Shown here in pieces: positions 22,606 to 36,500 of a stretch of 64,000 bases of DNA. The number at the start of each line of letters is the position of its first letter. The first letter of the stretch is position 1. The DNA comes from Quercus robur. Lineage: Eukaryota; Streptophyta; Magnoliopsida; Fagales; Fagaceae. The DNA is taken from the NCBI RefSeq assembly GCF_932294415.1, contig NC_065541.1:53608290-53672289 (forward strand), in the 5' to 3' direction. Under the pieces are notes generated by a model, which worked only from the letters and a program-made list of their open reading frames with translations, did not search any database and was not told where the DNA came from. Both the position numbers and the translations under genes were made by a program.

Positions 22606-23290
22606 TTCTTTTTGCTGAATAAGTACTTTATTGCTCAACCTGAAAGGGGGGAGAAACAAAAGAACTGGGCCAAATTCCATCTCTATTCAAAGCCTGCAAA
22701 ATCGAAGAAGGCAGATTTGAGATGGAAACTGGCCTAGTCTAGCTTACAAGAGCTGCCCATTGGGCCAAAAGATGGGCAGAGACATTACCCTCTCTACAAA
22801 CAAAAGAAAATTTTACATTGTTAAAGTACTTTACAAAATACAAAATATCGTCACATAAAGTTTTAATGCTCCACTAGGGATCAACATTTGCATTACGAAT
22901 TGACTCAATAATATTCCAAGCATCTCCCTCTAGTATAATGTTCTCATAGCCTTCACTAGTAGCAAGCCTAATGGCACTCCATGCCTCTCTAGCTTCCGCC
23001 ACCAATGGACTATTGGAAAGAAACTGGTCAGACCATGCTTTCAAGATATTACCCATAGAATCTCTACTAACCACTGCTATTGTGGTTTTTTCCTCCCTTA
23101 TTGCAGCATCAAAATTCAATTTAATCCAACTGGAAAGAGGCGGTGACCAAGACACATCTTTTTTTGGCCTTATGGACTACACATTCTAAGTTTGCTTGTG
23201 TTCTTGAAAAACCCTTAGGATCTGCCTAGCAAGCTCTGTTGGATTACTATTATTTCCTTCCACTCTACTTCCACATCAATTAAATCATAA
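22603..23290 (-). mobile_element. 5'-truncated LINE fragment (RNase H end of ORF2)
   Basis: The minus strand reads NPTELARQILRVFQEHKQT, then WIKLNFDAAI...VAEAREAWSAIRLA...LEGDAWNIIESI and VKFSFVCREGNVSAHLLAQW: the RNase H-like (RVT_3) domain that ends many plant LINE ORF2s, with its acidic residues (D of FDAA, E of AEA, D of EGD). An in-frame stop interrupts it at about 22874 and others lie upstream. The 3' end has AATAAAGTACTT then TA repeats instead of a clean poly-A. Confidence 0.8.
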
Positions 23291-23951
23291 AGTCAATAAA
23301 AACTAAAAATATAACATCAGTGATAATACTAGACGAAAAAAATTTCATGATAACAATTATGATGATGGGTCCAAAGGTGGTAGTACAGTAAATCAAATGA
23401 ACAACGACTGACTTTTACTCCCAAAAAAAAAAAAGAACAACTACTGACTGGTCCATTTTCGGAATGGACCCTACCAAACTTTAGTAATTGACATGAGCCC
23501 GTAAAAAGACAGGCCCCGAAATTGGCATATGGACCATGGGTTTGGCTTGGCTCAATCACATAAAAAATCAAAGTGTGTTAGGCTGTGATTGGCCACTCAG
23601 AAAATTCATGGGAAAGCTGCTAGACCGAGAAGTGCTGTTAGGTAAATAATCCACTGGATGTATGCATTGCCACGTTTGTTTGTTTGTTTTTTTTTTTGGA
23701 GAATCATGTATGCCACGTTAAGCTGGTCACAATGTTGTTTTGGCCTAAAGATAAAAATAATCGTGATAAAGTATATATTATAAGTTAAAACTCTACCATA
23801 TTAAAAAAAAAAAAAAAATTGTTAATATCAATTTTATTATACATAGAAAAATTATTTAGAATTAAGTCAACTGTTTTCTTTTTATATGCTGAATCATGGA
23901 TAAGAAAACCACAAATCTCATACTTGATTTGATAATTTAAACTTTAAAGTC

Positions 23952-24029
23952 CTACCACTAATAAGTACGCTTTTTTACTACAAATGAATTCTACCACTAA
24001 TAAGTATGCCTTTTTCCTAAAAATGAATT
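23952..24029. repeat. 39-bp tandem duplication
   Basis: Units 23952-23990 and 23991-24029 both start CTACCACTAATAAGTA and end AAATGAATT, with about five differences. Confidence 0.85.
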
Positions 24030-25020
24030 CTTTTCTCTAATGAGTACCAGAAAGCTGCACATGCGGCATGCCGCATGCCTAAATATTGAAACCATTTATC
24101 TTACAGCTGATAGGATTTTTTTTTTTTTTTTTTTTTTTTAACAGAATCGATAAATAGATTTCTCCACTTAATTTGCTTTTATAAATAGTCAAGATTAGGT
24201 CCTTTTAGCACCAGTAGGAAATAAAAATCTTTCATAGCTAGTTTCATTCATGTGCCTTTTAGCATTTAAAAAATAATAATAATAATAATCTTTTTAGCAT
24301 TTGACACTACTCTCGCATGGAAAATATCATCAATTTATATGGCTTATTAATATTATAATACTTGCTTTAAGACCACACTTGCGAAATCTGGAGTCTCTCT
24401 CATATGATTTCCTTTCAGCTTATAAATTTCCATTTCCTAATCATGTCGACATCATGGATAAGAAACCCACTACACAAAACTCAAGGCAAGACCCACATAC
24501 ACCACGGTACAAACCCACACCAATGGCATGACGCGAAACCGATGACTCACTATACCCACGGCATGATCACGACACTGATGACCCACCAGTCACCACACCC
24601 ACACCGACACAGCAAAAGAAGAGACCCTCACACAGCAAAGAAAAATTTGAGAAGAAAAAGAAAAGAATTTGAGAAGAATTTAGCTATAACTCCACCAATG
24701 TGAGAATATTCTAAATGGAGCCGCATAAAAAATGAACTTGTGAATGTATACAGAAGACAGGACAATAAGCATATGCGAATATGCCACTAAATTGACCTCT
24801 CAATGATTCTTGTCCGTAGTTAATTAAGAGGCACTCTCTAATGTGACATTGACGTCCAAAATACGTTGCAATACAAATATAGGTTCCCATGCAACCATAT
24901 ATATTAGTTGTTGTTATAATAATTTGCTTTTAGTTAATTTCCATAAATAAATAAAAATACTTTGCTTTTAGCTTCACATGTGGACTTCGTATTTTTGTTG
25001 CAGAGCAAAGCCTATTTCAC

Positions 25021-25074
25021 ACCACACGTACACATATTTGAAATAGAACCACACGTACACATATTTGAAATAGA
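25021..25074. repeat. Perfect 27-bp tandem duplication
   Basis: ACCACACGTACACATATTTG plus AAATAGA occurs at 25021-25047 and again at 25048-25074 with no differences, so it is recent. Confidence 0.95.
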
Positions 25075-26345
25075 ATAAGTCATGTAGTTGAAATTAATAT
25101 CTCTCTATGTATAGAGTGCATGATCATTTAGAGAAAAAATTATTCAAACCGATAAGTTAACAGCATATTGCAACTATTTATAATAAAAAAATATACAAAC
25201 ACCAAAACTTTGAGTGTATATATAAATGAGTAGACATTTCCTTTTGTTGAATTTTCTATAATATATATATATATATATATATGCATATGTAAATCTATAT
25301 ATATTTGAGTTCTTGCTTTTTTTAATTATTGAAGTCATTTCTTTGTAGATATAAAAAATGCTTGATTATTTATGATGGAGCAAAGAAGAAGGAAAAGACC
25401 GCACAAACAAACAAGTACCCCGAGCCCCCGACACCTTTACTAGGGCATGTGAAGATTGAGATTTCGATTACAAAATCATGGTTGTTTGTACCATATATAG
25501 TTGAGTTGGAATACTTGAATAAATTGTAGTTTTTTTCTTCTTCTTGGGGTTGGCAAGTAACCATTTTATTCATTAATTAATTAGCTATTTATGTATTGGG
25601 TGGAAAATCCTTGTTTTATTTATGAGTCTACAATATCTATGTGAACCTACAGTCATTGAAACTCTCTCTCTCTCTCTCTCTGCTTGAATATTCACAGCAA
25701 ATTGGGTATTTATTGAACCAACCGTTAAAAACTTGGTGAACTTTGCGTTCATAACCAGAGAGTTCAGACTTCAGAGTGCTACTGCTATCCACTGCCTTTG
25801 CATGCGCATGTAAGTTTTGCCTCTTGAAGTACGTACGGTAAATATATACTTCAACTTTATTTAATTAGTAGCATTCATGAAATTAAGATATCTGCAGCAT
25901 GCCATTCTCACAAGCTTAGGTTTCTTATGTAACTATTATAAACTCGATATGAGATTAATGCCTTTGAGTCAGCACTATATATATAGTAATTATTTTTTAT
26001 TTTTTCGTAGCAATTGAAATTTTCACTCAATTTTCTCAAGTTTTAGTCACCTGAATCACCTCAGGCCTTATTTTGGGCTAAGATTACCTCAACTTTATGA
26101 AGATTAGAACCTTAATTAGTTTCAATTAATCTCTTAAACAGTTCTCAAGTAGACTTTTTAAGAGGTTAAGCTACGTAAGTTGAAGAAACTTTTGGCTCCA
26201 TTGTGTTAGTTTGTTCCAGGTACTATAGCAGCTTAATTTCCTTTCATCTTGAACTAGTTTTTCATCAATTTTGATTTGCCACTCCTCTAGTAAGTGGGAA
26301 TGGCTGGAAATCCACCCCATTAATCAATGCATATGCAATTCAAAC

Positions 26346-26505
26346 TTTATATAAATTTGGATAAGGTAGGGCCAGAACTTTGTAATACTATACTCTAAAG
26401 GGAGTTTCTCCTTTCTTAAATTTATCCAGAAATTCTGCCAATATATGTAAATTTGGATAAGGTATAGTAGGGTCAGAACTTTGTATATACTATACTTCGC
26501 AGAAA
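26346..26505. repeat. Direct repeat of ~50 bp, spaced by ~55 bp
   Basis: AAATTTGGATAAGGTA and AGAACTTTGTA(A)TACTATACT occur at about 26351-26395 and again at 26449-26497, the second with a TAGTAGG insertion. Confidence 0.75.
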
Positions 26506-27023
26506 CTGGATTAATTTCTAAGTGAGTAACACAAGAAAGATTCTCTTTTGATTCAAACTTGATATCCATGATTAATATATGGACAGAGAATGAGGGATTT
26601 TTTTTTTTTTTAAAGACATATATTGCTTGTGATAAATTTTTGATATGAAATATTTATTTTATTTTTTTGAGAGATGAATATGATTTATTTCATACCTTCT
26701 TTTATAATTAGAAAATGATGGCTATGCAAGCATCAAAACTTATGTTTCAATTTATAACTCTACGAATTTAGGAACTTTTACTTGCTGATGTATTATTTTG
26801 ATCTGTGTCATTTAAAATTAGTTATATTCCTTATGTTATACAATAAAATTTTAAATGACATAATAACAAACACATATATGGATCCAAAAAATAAATAAAT
26901 AAATGGTAAATTACACCAAATTTAAGTTTATTGAAATGACCTTAATTATAACCCCTTAGTTTATCATTAATACTATAGATTTTGTGAGAAACAAATAGTT
27001 TTTTTTTTTTTTTTTTTAAGATA

Positions 27024-27191
27024 AGTTTAGGAACATAATTTTTGCCACAATTTATTGAAGTAGCCGATTGTGAATGGTGAAAAAAAAAAAGTAGTTGGTC
27101 CATGTAGAAGTGATTGTCTACTATTCACAATTAATCACTTCATCAAGTTGTGAAAAGAGTTGTAGTAAAATTTATGTCTATAAACTTCTTG
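27024..27191. mobile_element. MITE with imperfect long inverted ends
   Basis: Left: AAGTTTAGGAACATAATTTT...CCACAATTTATTGAAGT...ATTGTGAATGGTG. The right end in reverse complement gives AAGTTTATAGACATAAATTT...CAACTTGATGAAGTG...ATTGTGAATAGT. About 168 bp, no coding capacity. Target duplication unclear. Confidence 0.65.
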
Positions 27192-27470
27192 TTTTAAAAA
27201 ATTAATGCTCTCTGTCTTTAAACTTTCTTTCTCATTGGCTTCTCAAAAATAAAAAATTTCTTTCACATTCAATAAGTGTAGACTTCGTGGACACTAGATA
27301 TTTTACTACTATTAGCATGACATATTGTAAATGGTGCATAATAAAAGTAATGTTACTCTAATTACAACCTTTTATCTTAGAAAGTTTTTTTAAAAAAGTT
27401 ATCTCTAGCATTGCTCTTTCAAATTGAGTATTCTTTGCATATAGGATAAATTACACCAATACTCAGCATT

Positions 27471-28590
27471 GTTATCAAAATCGTGATCTGAATCATAGGA
27501 TCACACAATTTTACGATTCCACCTCACCTAAATGTTTAGAATCGCACAAGAATCATAAAAATTGTAGAATCGTGTAGGATCGTAGGATCGTATGGGATCC
27601 TACCAAAACGTAAAAATCAGTTTTTTTTTTTTTTTTTTTTCATCTTTATAAGTTGTAATTTGTAATCTCAAGACTAAGACATTGTACTTCATAAATGTAT
27701 CAACTAAGTGATGGGACTCATATGGAGATGACTTTCTTGAATTGAAAATTTTTGCTATAAGAATATTGAGCCTAACATATAGCTCTTCAGGTTGTGAAAG
27801 TAATTGAAGTACATTTGGAATAATAAGACTAAATGACTTTGGTATATTATCCCTCAGTTGAGAATTCTTTATTAAAATTGGTACAACTTTAAGTACACTC
27901 AAAAAGGAGAAAATTGTTTAATCCAAAAAAAAAAAAAAAAAAAGAGCTATTTGTTTAGTAAAACTTGAAGATAAAAGAGAAAATACCTACACCATCAAGT
28001 GCAAAAGAAGAAATTGGTTTGAAGAACTTGTCTTCGGATAATGAGTGGTTAGCAAAGGGTATTGACCTGAAGATGATGGTACAGATTTTGATAAAGATAA
28101 TGAAGTAAAAATTCTAATGCCTTCCTTTATAGATTTAAAAAAAGAGAAAGAAGAAAAAAGTTACATGTGTGTAGTGTGAATGTGTGATCACTATTGTATC
28201 ATTTGGTTATCAATGTTAGGTGATGATGAAGGTTCAAGAGCTGCTGCTGAAGGAAAAAGTGAGCTAGTATTTTGGTACTTGGTTGGTTTCTAATTAAACA
28301 TTTACTGAACTTTTTAAATACACTACGTTAAAACTTAAATATATTTGTTTCATTAGTATAGACGTAGCGATGTAAGACATGCAAATTACATCATATATAT
28401 GATCAAAACCTTTTTTTTTTTATGGAAGATTCATAATTTACGTGATTATTCAATATGCAAAGTCATTATCAATGTATTTTTTTTATTTAAATCTGAAAAT
28501 ATGTAGAATCTTACAATCTACGATTCGATCTTATGATCTACAATCCTATCTATCTCCTGCAATCCTACATAAGATCCCGATTTTGACAAC
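27471..28590. mobile_element. TIR element of ~1.1 kb rich in ATCGTAGGATCG motifs
   Basis: The left end GTTATCAAAATCGTGATCT is inverted at the right (AGATCCCGATTTTGACAAC), 17 of 19 matching. Both subterminal regions are dense in TAGGATCGTA / TACGATTC motifs. The only longish frame, on the minus strand at 27600-27902, is not recognisable. The arrangement suggests a non-autonomous DNA transposon; target duplication not resolved. Confidence 0.55.
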
Positions 28591-30550
28591 CTTACTTCTT
28601 AGGTTTCATGAAATGACACTCTAAATTCATGCTATCTCACATCATAATTATCCCTCATAAAATATTCTGTTTTTAAAAAAGATTCCTACTGCTCTTTGTT
28701 TGATTTTTTTTTTTTTTTTTTTTATTTATACAAAAGGTAAAGGTGTCTTTTCATTTATTGTTTAGGTATATCTTTTAGAAAATAGAATTTTCCATTAAAA
28801 AAGTCAATAATATGAGCTTATTTGTTGTATTTACTATTTATACAAAATTCAAGGGGAATGGCATTTCCTATAAATGTTTTTCGGAGGTATAAATTAGAAG
28901 AATGACATGTGTAAAATCTAAAGGAAATTGGTGTAATTTACCTTTTGCATATTTATAATTTTATATTTTATAGATGCCACACTTCCCAATTCTTATATGT
29001 CTTCCTATACATATATAGTGTATCGTACATTCAAATTGCTAACATGTTTCTTTAATATAAAAAGTGTGCAAACACGTACACCGAACTCTAGAAATAGCCA
29101 AATGACTGACACAACTATTCTTACACTCAATTTCACAATTTAAGCTGTGAAATTGGACATGATATTGGTTATGTGTTTAGATTTACTATTATTAAATTCC
29201 ATTTCGCATGGGAAACAGACTTAATGAAAAAACAAAGATTCTCTTAACGGTAGGATTTGTCGCGTGTAACACTGTAACATATTATACATTGCAAACGTTG
29301 GACTTGTCAATGATTCCATGCCTATATACCCGTTCTCGTAATTTGGTTTTCCCAACCATTTCAACTAGTTTCGCGCGAGTTACTGTTTTCTTTCTCTCAC
29401 TCTCTCACTCACACACACACTATCTCTCTTTGTCTCTCTGAGTGCTTAGCGAGTTAGCATACCCAATCCAAAAGTTCAGTCTTAGAGACAAATATTGGTC
29501 TTAGTCACTACTTAAAAAATGATCAACATGTAGAAGGAGAAGTGGGTTTTCCACCTCTGGATTTTGTTAGTGATTCTACTCTCTCTTATAAGCAAATTAT
29601 TTCTGGGTTTTTGTTTTTTAAGCATTCTTAGAGCTTATTGTGGTTCTTTTTTCAGCATTGTTAATGTTAAGGTTTTGTTTTCAATTTGGTTGTGTTGATG
29701 ATATCTGGGTGTGTGCTTTATGTAAGCTTCATATATCACTTGTCCTTTTCTTTCATTTCCTTAAATAAAAATTAGAAAATAAGATAAAATAATGTTAATA
29801 ACTAATACAGAGTTTTTATTTTTTATTTTTTATGTCTCTGAATCTCACACACTCACAAAATGGGCAGTCGAAGGAGCATTTTTATATTACGTGCATTTTT
29901 AACTTAGTGAATACCAAAAATAAAGAAATGTGAGAGAAAGTCAAAGGAATTTTGAGAATTATAGTGAAGAGAAAAGAGGGTACAATACAATACAAAAATG
30001 AAAAAGATTTGATTTTTTTTTTATAGGAAAAAGATATAGATTCAAAAGATTTGATTTGATTAGTAGCTTCATTTGGATTATTTATATTTTAAAGTTTTTC
30101 CTTTGTTGTTGTTGTTGTGGTTTTTTTTTTTTTTTTTTTTTGTTCCCCTTATTGTATTCACTTTCTACATGTACTCACTAATTATCTTTTTTTTTTTTTT
30201 AATTAATCTGTATGTATTCACTTTCTATATGTGGTTTTGAACAGAAATCAAGTCCATTATATTAGAAATATTAGTGATAAAGAGTACGCAGAAAGAATAT
30301 GCTTATTGGTAGCAATCCCAGTTGATGTGTATCAGTGAGTAAGGCAAGTAGATCATTAGCATTTAAGTGGAAAGGAAATGAACATTGCAGGTTTCCATTT
30401 ACTACTTTGACATATATATATATATATATATATATTAGGCTTCATCCTTGAGAAACGTGTCCATAAAATTGTGTTGCATTATTTTTAAGTCATCAGTGTC
30501 TTTTGTGTTGATTATACTCTATTACAGCTTATTAATCCTTTTCCTGGGAG
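28591..30550. other. Upstream region and probable leader of the SPX-MFS gene
   Basis: AT-rich promoter-like DNA. A weak TATA-like CCTATATACCC lies near 29318, followed by a CT-rich stretch (29391-29440), a plausible first non-coding exon, and a T-rich intron-like region up to the ATG at 30551. No other gene seen; a (TA)n tract is at 30412-30434. Exon limits of the leader cannot be set from sequence alone. Confidence 0.4.
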
Positions 30551-33500
30551 ATGGTTGCCTTTGGAAAGAAGCTGAGAGAGTCACAAATTCAAGAATGGCA
30601 GGGGTATGTTTTAGTTACTTTCAGCCAATGTTTAAGGTCTAAATGCTGTTTGCTAAGAATTAGGTTTTGGTCATGCCTCGTGTTGGACAAATGAGTGAAT
30701 TCCAGTAGGCAATACATTTTGTTTGGCTGTAGTCCATTGCCTCGCTGAATATGTTTTCTTTTTAACAGAACTGCTACCTTAGTTTTCATGCTTGCTCTAT
30801 TCATGATTTTGATTTATTGACAAGTTTGTTTTACATTCGTTCAAGTTTCTTTGTAAATTTTTTTATTGCCTAATTCTTTTTCATTTCCCAGTCATATTAT
30901 GTCGCAGTCGATATATTTCTTATAAATTTTGGACTATATCTTATTTTATAGGATATTATATATTCTGTGATAACCAGCTTTTCTTTCACTAGACTAAGTA
31001 AATGCAATGTAAAACAGATAATAAATACGTTGGCAGAGCCAGAAAGTTTCCCCAAAGGGGCCCAAGTTTTATATGAGAATTGTTATGGCTAATAACCTGT
31101 CTAAGCATCATTTGGCTAGAAGAGGCAGGTCACAAGTTTGATTCGTTATTCATATATATGTAATGTAGTGCACTAGTGTGAAATTGATAAGCATTACATA
31201 TTTACATATAGTGGATTTAATTTTAGAGAATGATAAGTCACATTAATGGCATAATATTGGTTATAATGAAGTATATAATCTCAAAAGATCTTATTAGTGG
31301 TTATAGTGTCTAAGAGGACCATCTTTGAATTATGAGGAACAAACAAAAATGGTTTAGCATGAAAAGATAAAGGGGGTGTGTAAAAATCAAGGGTGGGGGG
31401 GATGATAAAAATCTCAGCACTAGGGAGCAATTGATAAAGCCAGAAGTCCCATGAGTGCTTAGTACCCCTCCCCCATGCCATTGATAATGCCTGCTTAGCT
31501 TGGTAAATAATATTATAAACCAACAAAGGAAAAGATAAAATCCATATAGACAAGCTTGGATTTCTAAGATATAGTTTGTCAATTGAGCTTTGTTAAAGTT
31601 GCAAGACTAGAAATTCATTTGATGTGGGTGGGTGATTGTCTGGGAGGTTTTTTTTTTTTTTTTTTTTTTTTAATAATTAAAACCCTCGTTCTATCAAGGG
31701 CCTTGAAACAAGTTGATTATGAACCTCTGATGGCGGTCCTATCCTGCTTATTGGAAACATTTCCAAGATATGTCATATTCTATGTTAATCTTGAGATTTT
31801 TTTTCAAAAGAGGAAGTTGTTTCCACTACTTTAATTTAGTGTTAATATGTGGAACACATGTATTTGAAGCCACTAATGTTTGTTGCCTGCTTTTAAAGAA
31901 AATATTATTTTGCCCCACGAAAAATAGAGTAACAATTCCCTTTGTTGACTTGACTTGACTAGGTAATTCTTAGTTTCTGGTATTCTAAATTGTTTAATTG
32001 AGCGTCATACTTCACGTGATTCTTGATATATAATACAAAAAGAAGGTTGGAAATGAAATGGTTATTTGAATGAACCCAATCCTTCAGAACTGCTTTAAAA
32101 TCCAGTATAATGAAGACATTCGTGTGCATCAATTTCTATGACCATTAGCAAATTGTTATGTCACTTGTTACAAGTAAATAATTATTCCACAAATGAATCC
32201 TTTTTCCCCTATCTCCATGCTATTATTTGAATCTTATCAAGTTTTCTTATAATTTGATTCAATTCTATTCAGATACTACATTAATTATAAATTAATGAAG
32301 AAAAAAGTCAAGCGATACACAGAACAAATTGAGGTTGGAACACAAAATCACCATTTTGTTCTGAAGGACTTCTCAAGACTGCTAGATTATCAGGTAACTT
32401 TTACCTTGCATGAATTATGAATAGCACCCCATTTACATGAATGCTGCAAAGTGAGGTTCAAAAATCTATGAGCAGATGCAGGGTCACACTTGGATAGGGA
32501 ATAATTTATGTTTTTCACTTTGTGCCATACAGTTGATCTCAATTTGTGGTCTTCTAAAAGTACCATTCATGCAATTGTTTTAAACTGACTTAATTTTACT
32601 ACAATTAGAGGCTGAGATTTCAGTGTATCCCATCAGCAACATGTTCTTTGGGTTAGCATACTTGACTCAAAATTTTATCTTGATTCTCTGATTTTGAATA
32701 TAAAGAATATTTGCATAGTTTTCCTAAGAAAGTTCATGCTAATATATTGTGTAGTTGTGAATTATGATGATGAATGGGTTTGTAGATGCTTTGCATAATT
32801 TGTGTGCGCGCGCGTGCGAGAGAGAGAGAGAGAGGAAACTTCTCTTTTTAACAAAGAAAATCCATAAAGATTCATGGATAATGTAGGTCCTATACTCATT
32901 TGTTAAAACTGATTACCAAATTTATGTCATCTTCGATTGTTTTTGGATTTCAGATCGAAAAAATTGTCCTGTTCCTGCTGGAAAAACAAGGACTGCTTGC
33001 TACCAGGTTATCCAATCTTGGAGAGCAGCACCATGCTCTTATACAACAGTCAGATGGATCAAGAATATCTGAATTGCAAGAAGCATATAGAGCAGTTGGA
33101 CAAGAACTTTTGAGGCTTCTCTTTTTTGTTGAGATGAATGCTATTGGTATACGTAAGATATTGAAAAAGTTTGATAAGAGGTTTGGCTGTAAGTTCACTG
33201 ACTACTATGTCAAAACTCGTGCAAATCATCCTTACTCCCAGTTGCGACAAGTTTTTAAGCATGTGGTAAGTTGACCAATTTAGAATAAATGTTGTTATTT
33301 TTAGTACAATATCTTAATTTTGAATAATGCCCTGGAAATTTTTTCTTGGTCTCCTTCATAGTTTTGGCTTTGAGTTCTTTTCATGTTTGTTAATAGCTCT
33401 TTAAAGGCATAGATTAACTTCTACTGTCTCTATGTGTGAATGGAAGCATTATCAGCTAGTAAATGAATTGCAGGGTTTCGGCGCTGTTGTTGGAGCCATA

Positions 33501-36500
33501 TCTCACAATCTCGCAGACCTTCAAGACCTTCAAAACAATCAGGGGAACTATATTTCAATATATGATCAACCTGCTTTTTCCCACCCGGTTTTCTCTCATC
33601 TCCATTCAAGATTATATGCAGTGTTACTATGTTTGTCTTTTGCAACGTCATGGTTTATTTTCTGAAGTGTTTATGAAGTTTCTGTTGAAATTCAAAAGGC
33701 ATGTGCTGGTTATAATTCCTTTTCATTGCTGGGATGTCTTACATCTTTAAAAAGCATTAATAGAAGAGAAATCTTTTCTGAGAGCTAATTATTTAAGCAA
33801 GACACTAATCAACATATAGAGTTACTCAGGACTGCCTGCTCTAGGTCCATTTATTCCAAAAGTTTAAACTAACAGGATATAGTGAATTTAATCACTTAAC
33901 CATTACTCTAACTGGGGTTTAAAAAGCATAATCATTTTTCATGTTTTCCATGCACGTTTTAGTCTTGCGAAGAAGTGGGTAGGTGAAAATGAGTGATTCC
34001 AAATCCACTTTCCATACCTTGAAACCTTCTTGGGAGGTTAGACTTCATTTGATATTTTTGTGATAGGAGCTAAAGTCCAATCATTTTATCCCAAATCCTT
34101 ATATACCCAAATATCTTAATAAATCTAGAAGGAGAAGTTAATATGGAAAGAAAAATAACCCGACTCAAGTTGATGATGTGATCACATGTCTACATAACTC
34201 AATAAAAATTTAGATTATGCAACACATTTAAAATTGATAAAAAGGTGAAGTAAAAATATGAAGTATTTAGTATTGAAACTTTAGAGGTATTGTTGTATGT
34301 TTCAAACTTTGTTAGGTATTCAACTTGATTTTTCACCACAAAACATTGTTTGTGGATGCAGTCGTATTATTTTAACATATTCTGAAAAATGACTGCAGCA
34401 TATGATGCTAGTTGCCTTTTTACTGGTTTTGCAGGATCCTGTCATTGATTCTATTAAATCAGCTGTAGACAGGTTATCAAACTCAACAAATTTCCTTCAC
34501 TTCTTGGGAAGACATGCATTTATTATGGAGGAGGAATTACCAACTCCATCTGAAGATGAGTGTTTTGAACAAAGATATCATTTTATGTCACTTCTCTTGA
34601 ACTTGGCAAACACATTTCTGTACATGGTCAACACATACATCATAGTCCCAACAGCAGACGACTACTCCTTGAGCCTTGGAGCTGCAGCAACTGTCTGTGG
34701 TGTTGTGATTGGGTCTATGGCTGTTGCTCAGGTGTTTTCTTCCGTTTACTTTAGTGCATGGTCTAATAGATCATACTTGAGACCACTTGTGTTTAGTAGC
34801 ATCATCCTTTTTGTGGGAAATACATTATATGCACTGGCTTATGATCTTAATTCAATATCCGTTCTTCTGATCGGTCGCCTGTTCTGTGGGTAAGCAATTT
34901 TTTTATTACTCTCATTACTTGAGTAGTGAAACTTACATTTGATTAATAAGTAAGCTAATTGTTGTTGCATGTCATACTCAATGTTAGTAAAAAGTTTGCT
35001 TTTACAAGTGGTTTAGGCGTATTCTTTATTCTTTCATGTGAATAATTGAAAAAGAAAACTTGAATTTCAACTGGATTTATATTTTCTGGACTTGAGTGTG
35101 TACGTGACCAAAACCTCATTCAAACTAATATATATAAGTAATCAAGTTTGAAAAGAATACATTTTATTGGAACAAAATAAGGTAGATTTTTCTAGGGGTA
35201 ACAATGAAGATGAATAAGGACGCTTTTGGGCTCCACAGGAGATGAGCATATGTTGTTAAGTTTTAAATATTGGAGCCTCTATACATTACAAAATTCAAAC
35301 CCTTAAATTTATTTCATCCTTTAGTATCACAAACTGTAGAGAATATGATTCCTTAATTGCAAATACAACTAGTTAAAATCAGGTTGTGGTTCTTGCTCTG
35401 CCTCTTGTTCCTTATTTTCACATTTTTATCATATAAAAAGAAAGTAACAGATATCATACTCCTTAGCAAATTAATGTGGTACACTTTGAAGGTATTTAGA
35501 TCTTGAGCAGACTTTCAAGTGATAGTGGGATGACAAGTTGCCTAGAAATACCATATTGTTGATATTGGAACTTCGTATAACAATGCTGCTTTCTTGCTAT
35601 TTATTACTGCTGCTTCTGGGGGTTATAACACCCAATTGCTGTCCCAAATTTTTGTGTCACTCCGAAGTTTTAATTAAAGTAGTTTGAATAGTTTGTACAT
35701 GCATCTTGGTGCTTATTATCATGGATACTACTTCTTTCTTGTCCTTTTCAAAAGCATGCACTTTGGTTTCATTTTATTAACCAATGGGGTCATGCTATAC
35801 ATTTCAGGTTAGGTTCTGCAAGAGCTGTTAACCGGCGCTATATCAGTGATTGTGTACCATTGAAATTGCGAATGCAGGCTTCTGCAGGTTTTGTTAGCGC
35901 AAGTGCGCTTGGAATGGCGTGTGGTCCTGCTCTTGCTTGTTTACTTCAGACAAAATTTAAGATTTACAAACTCACCTTCAATGAAGAAACTTTACCTGGT
36001 TGGCTTATGGCTCTTGCATGGCTTGTCTACTTATTGTGGTTATGGATTTCATTTAGAGAGCCCCATTGTGAAACTAAAAAAAATCTTGTGCCGAACGAAG
36101 CTAATGCGGGTACGTCAACAAGATTGTTCATTTTGGCTAATTATAATGGTTTTCTATTTCTTTCTTGATCTTAACAACTCAATATATACCTAGTACTTTT
36201 CTTAACCTACAGTCTCCCTTATCTCTTGAATTACTAGTGATGAACCTTTCTGCCTTTATCATACACTGTCTGTCACTTTAGTATCATTTGAGCAACAGCC
36301 AATTATAATTATACATTCCCTCCATCCCACTTGATATTATTTGGTATGAAATTACATGATTATTAATAAATAAAAGGTTAGATATAGAGTTTTTCTAAAA
36401 TGTGCATTACTTTATCTTAGGGGTGGCATGATTTTTAATAAGAAATCTTGTTTGCTTTTTATCAAAAGGTAAGGGGAATTTAGGAAATTGAAGAATTATG

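Larger units (their letters stand above)
23291..27023. other. Intergenic, short tandem repeats only
   Basis: No gene recognised. Holds (TC)n at 25661-25681, TA runs near 25260-25281, a 23-nt T run near 24117-24139 and the tandem duplications listed separately. The 99-codon plus-strand frame at 24404-24703, rich in His and Pro, has no family resemblance. Confidence 0.55.

Noticed and set aside
24404..24703. 99-codon His/Pro-rich frame
   Set aside because: Low-complexity composition, no recognisable domain, not flanked by exon signals.
25329..25573. Overlapping 66- and 67-codon frames on both strands
   Set aside because: Neither matches a known family and there is no supporting splice or promoter structure.
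29208..29441. 77-codon frame before the SPX-MFS gene
   Set aside because: It runs into the CT-rich leader and has no recognisable domain; the region is better explained as promoter and 5' UTR.
31050..31150. SINE-like block in SPX-MFS intron 1 (AGGTCACAAGTTTGATTCG)
   Set aside because: Only a B-box-like motif is present; no A box, tail or target duplication could be shown.
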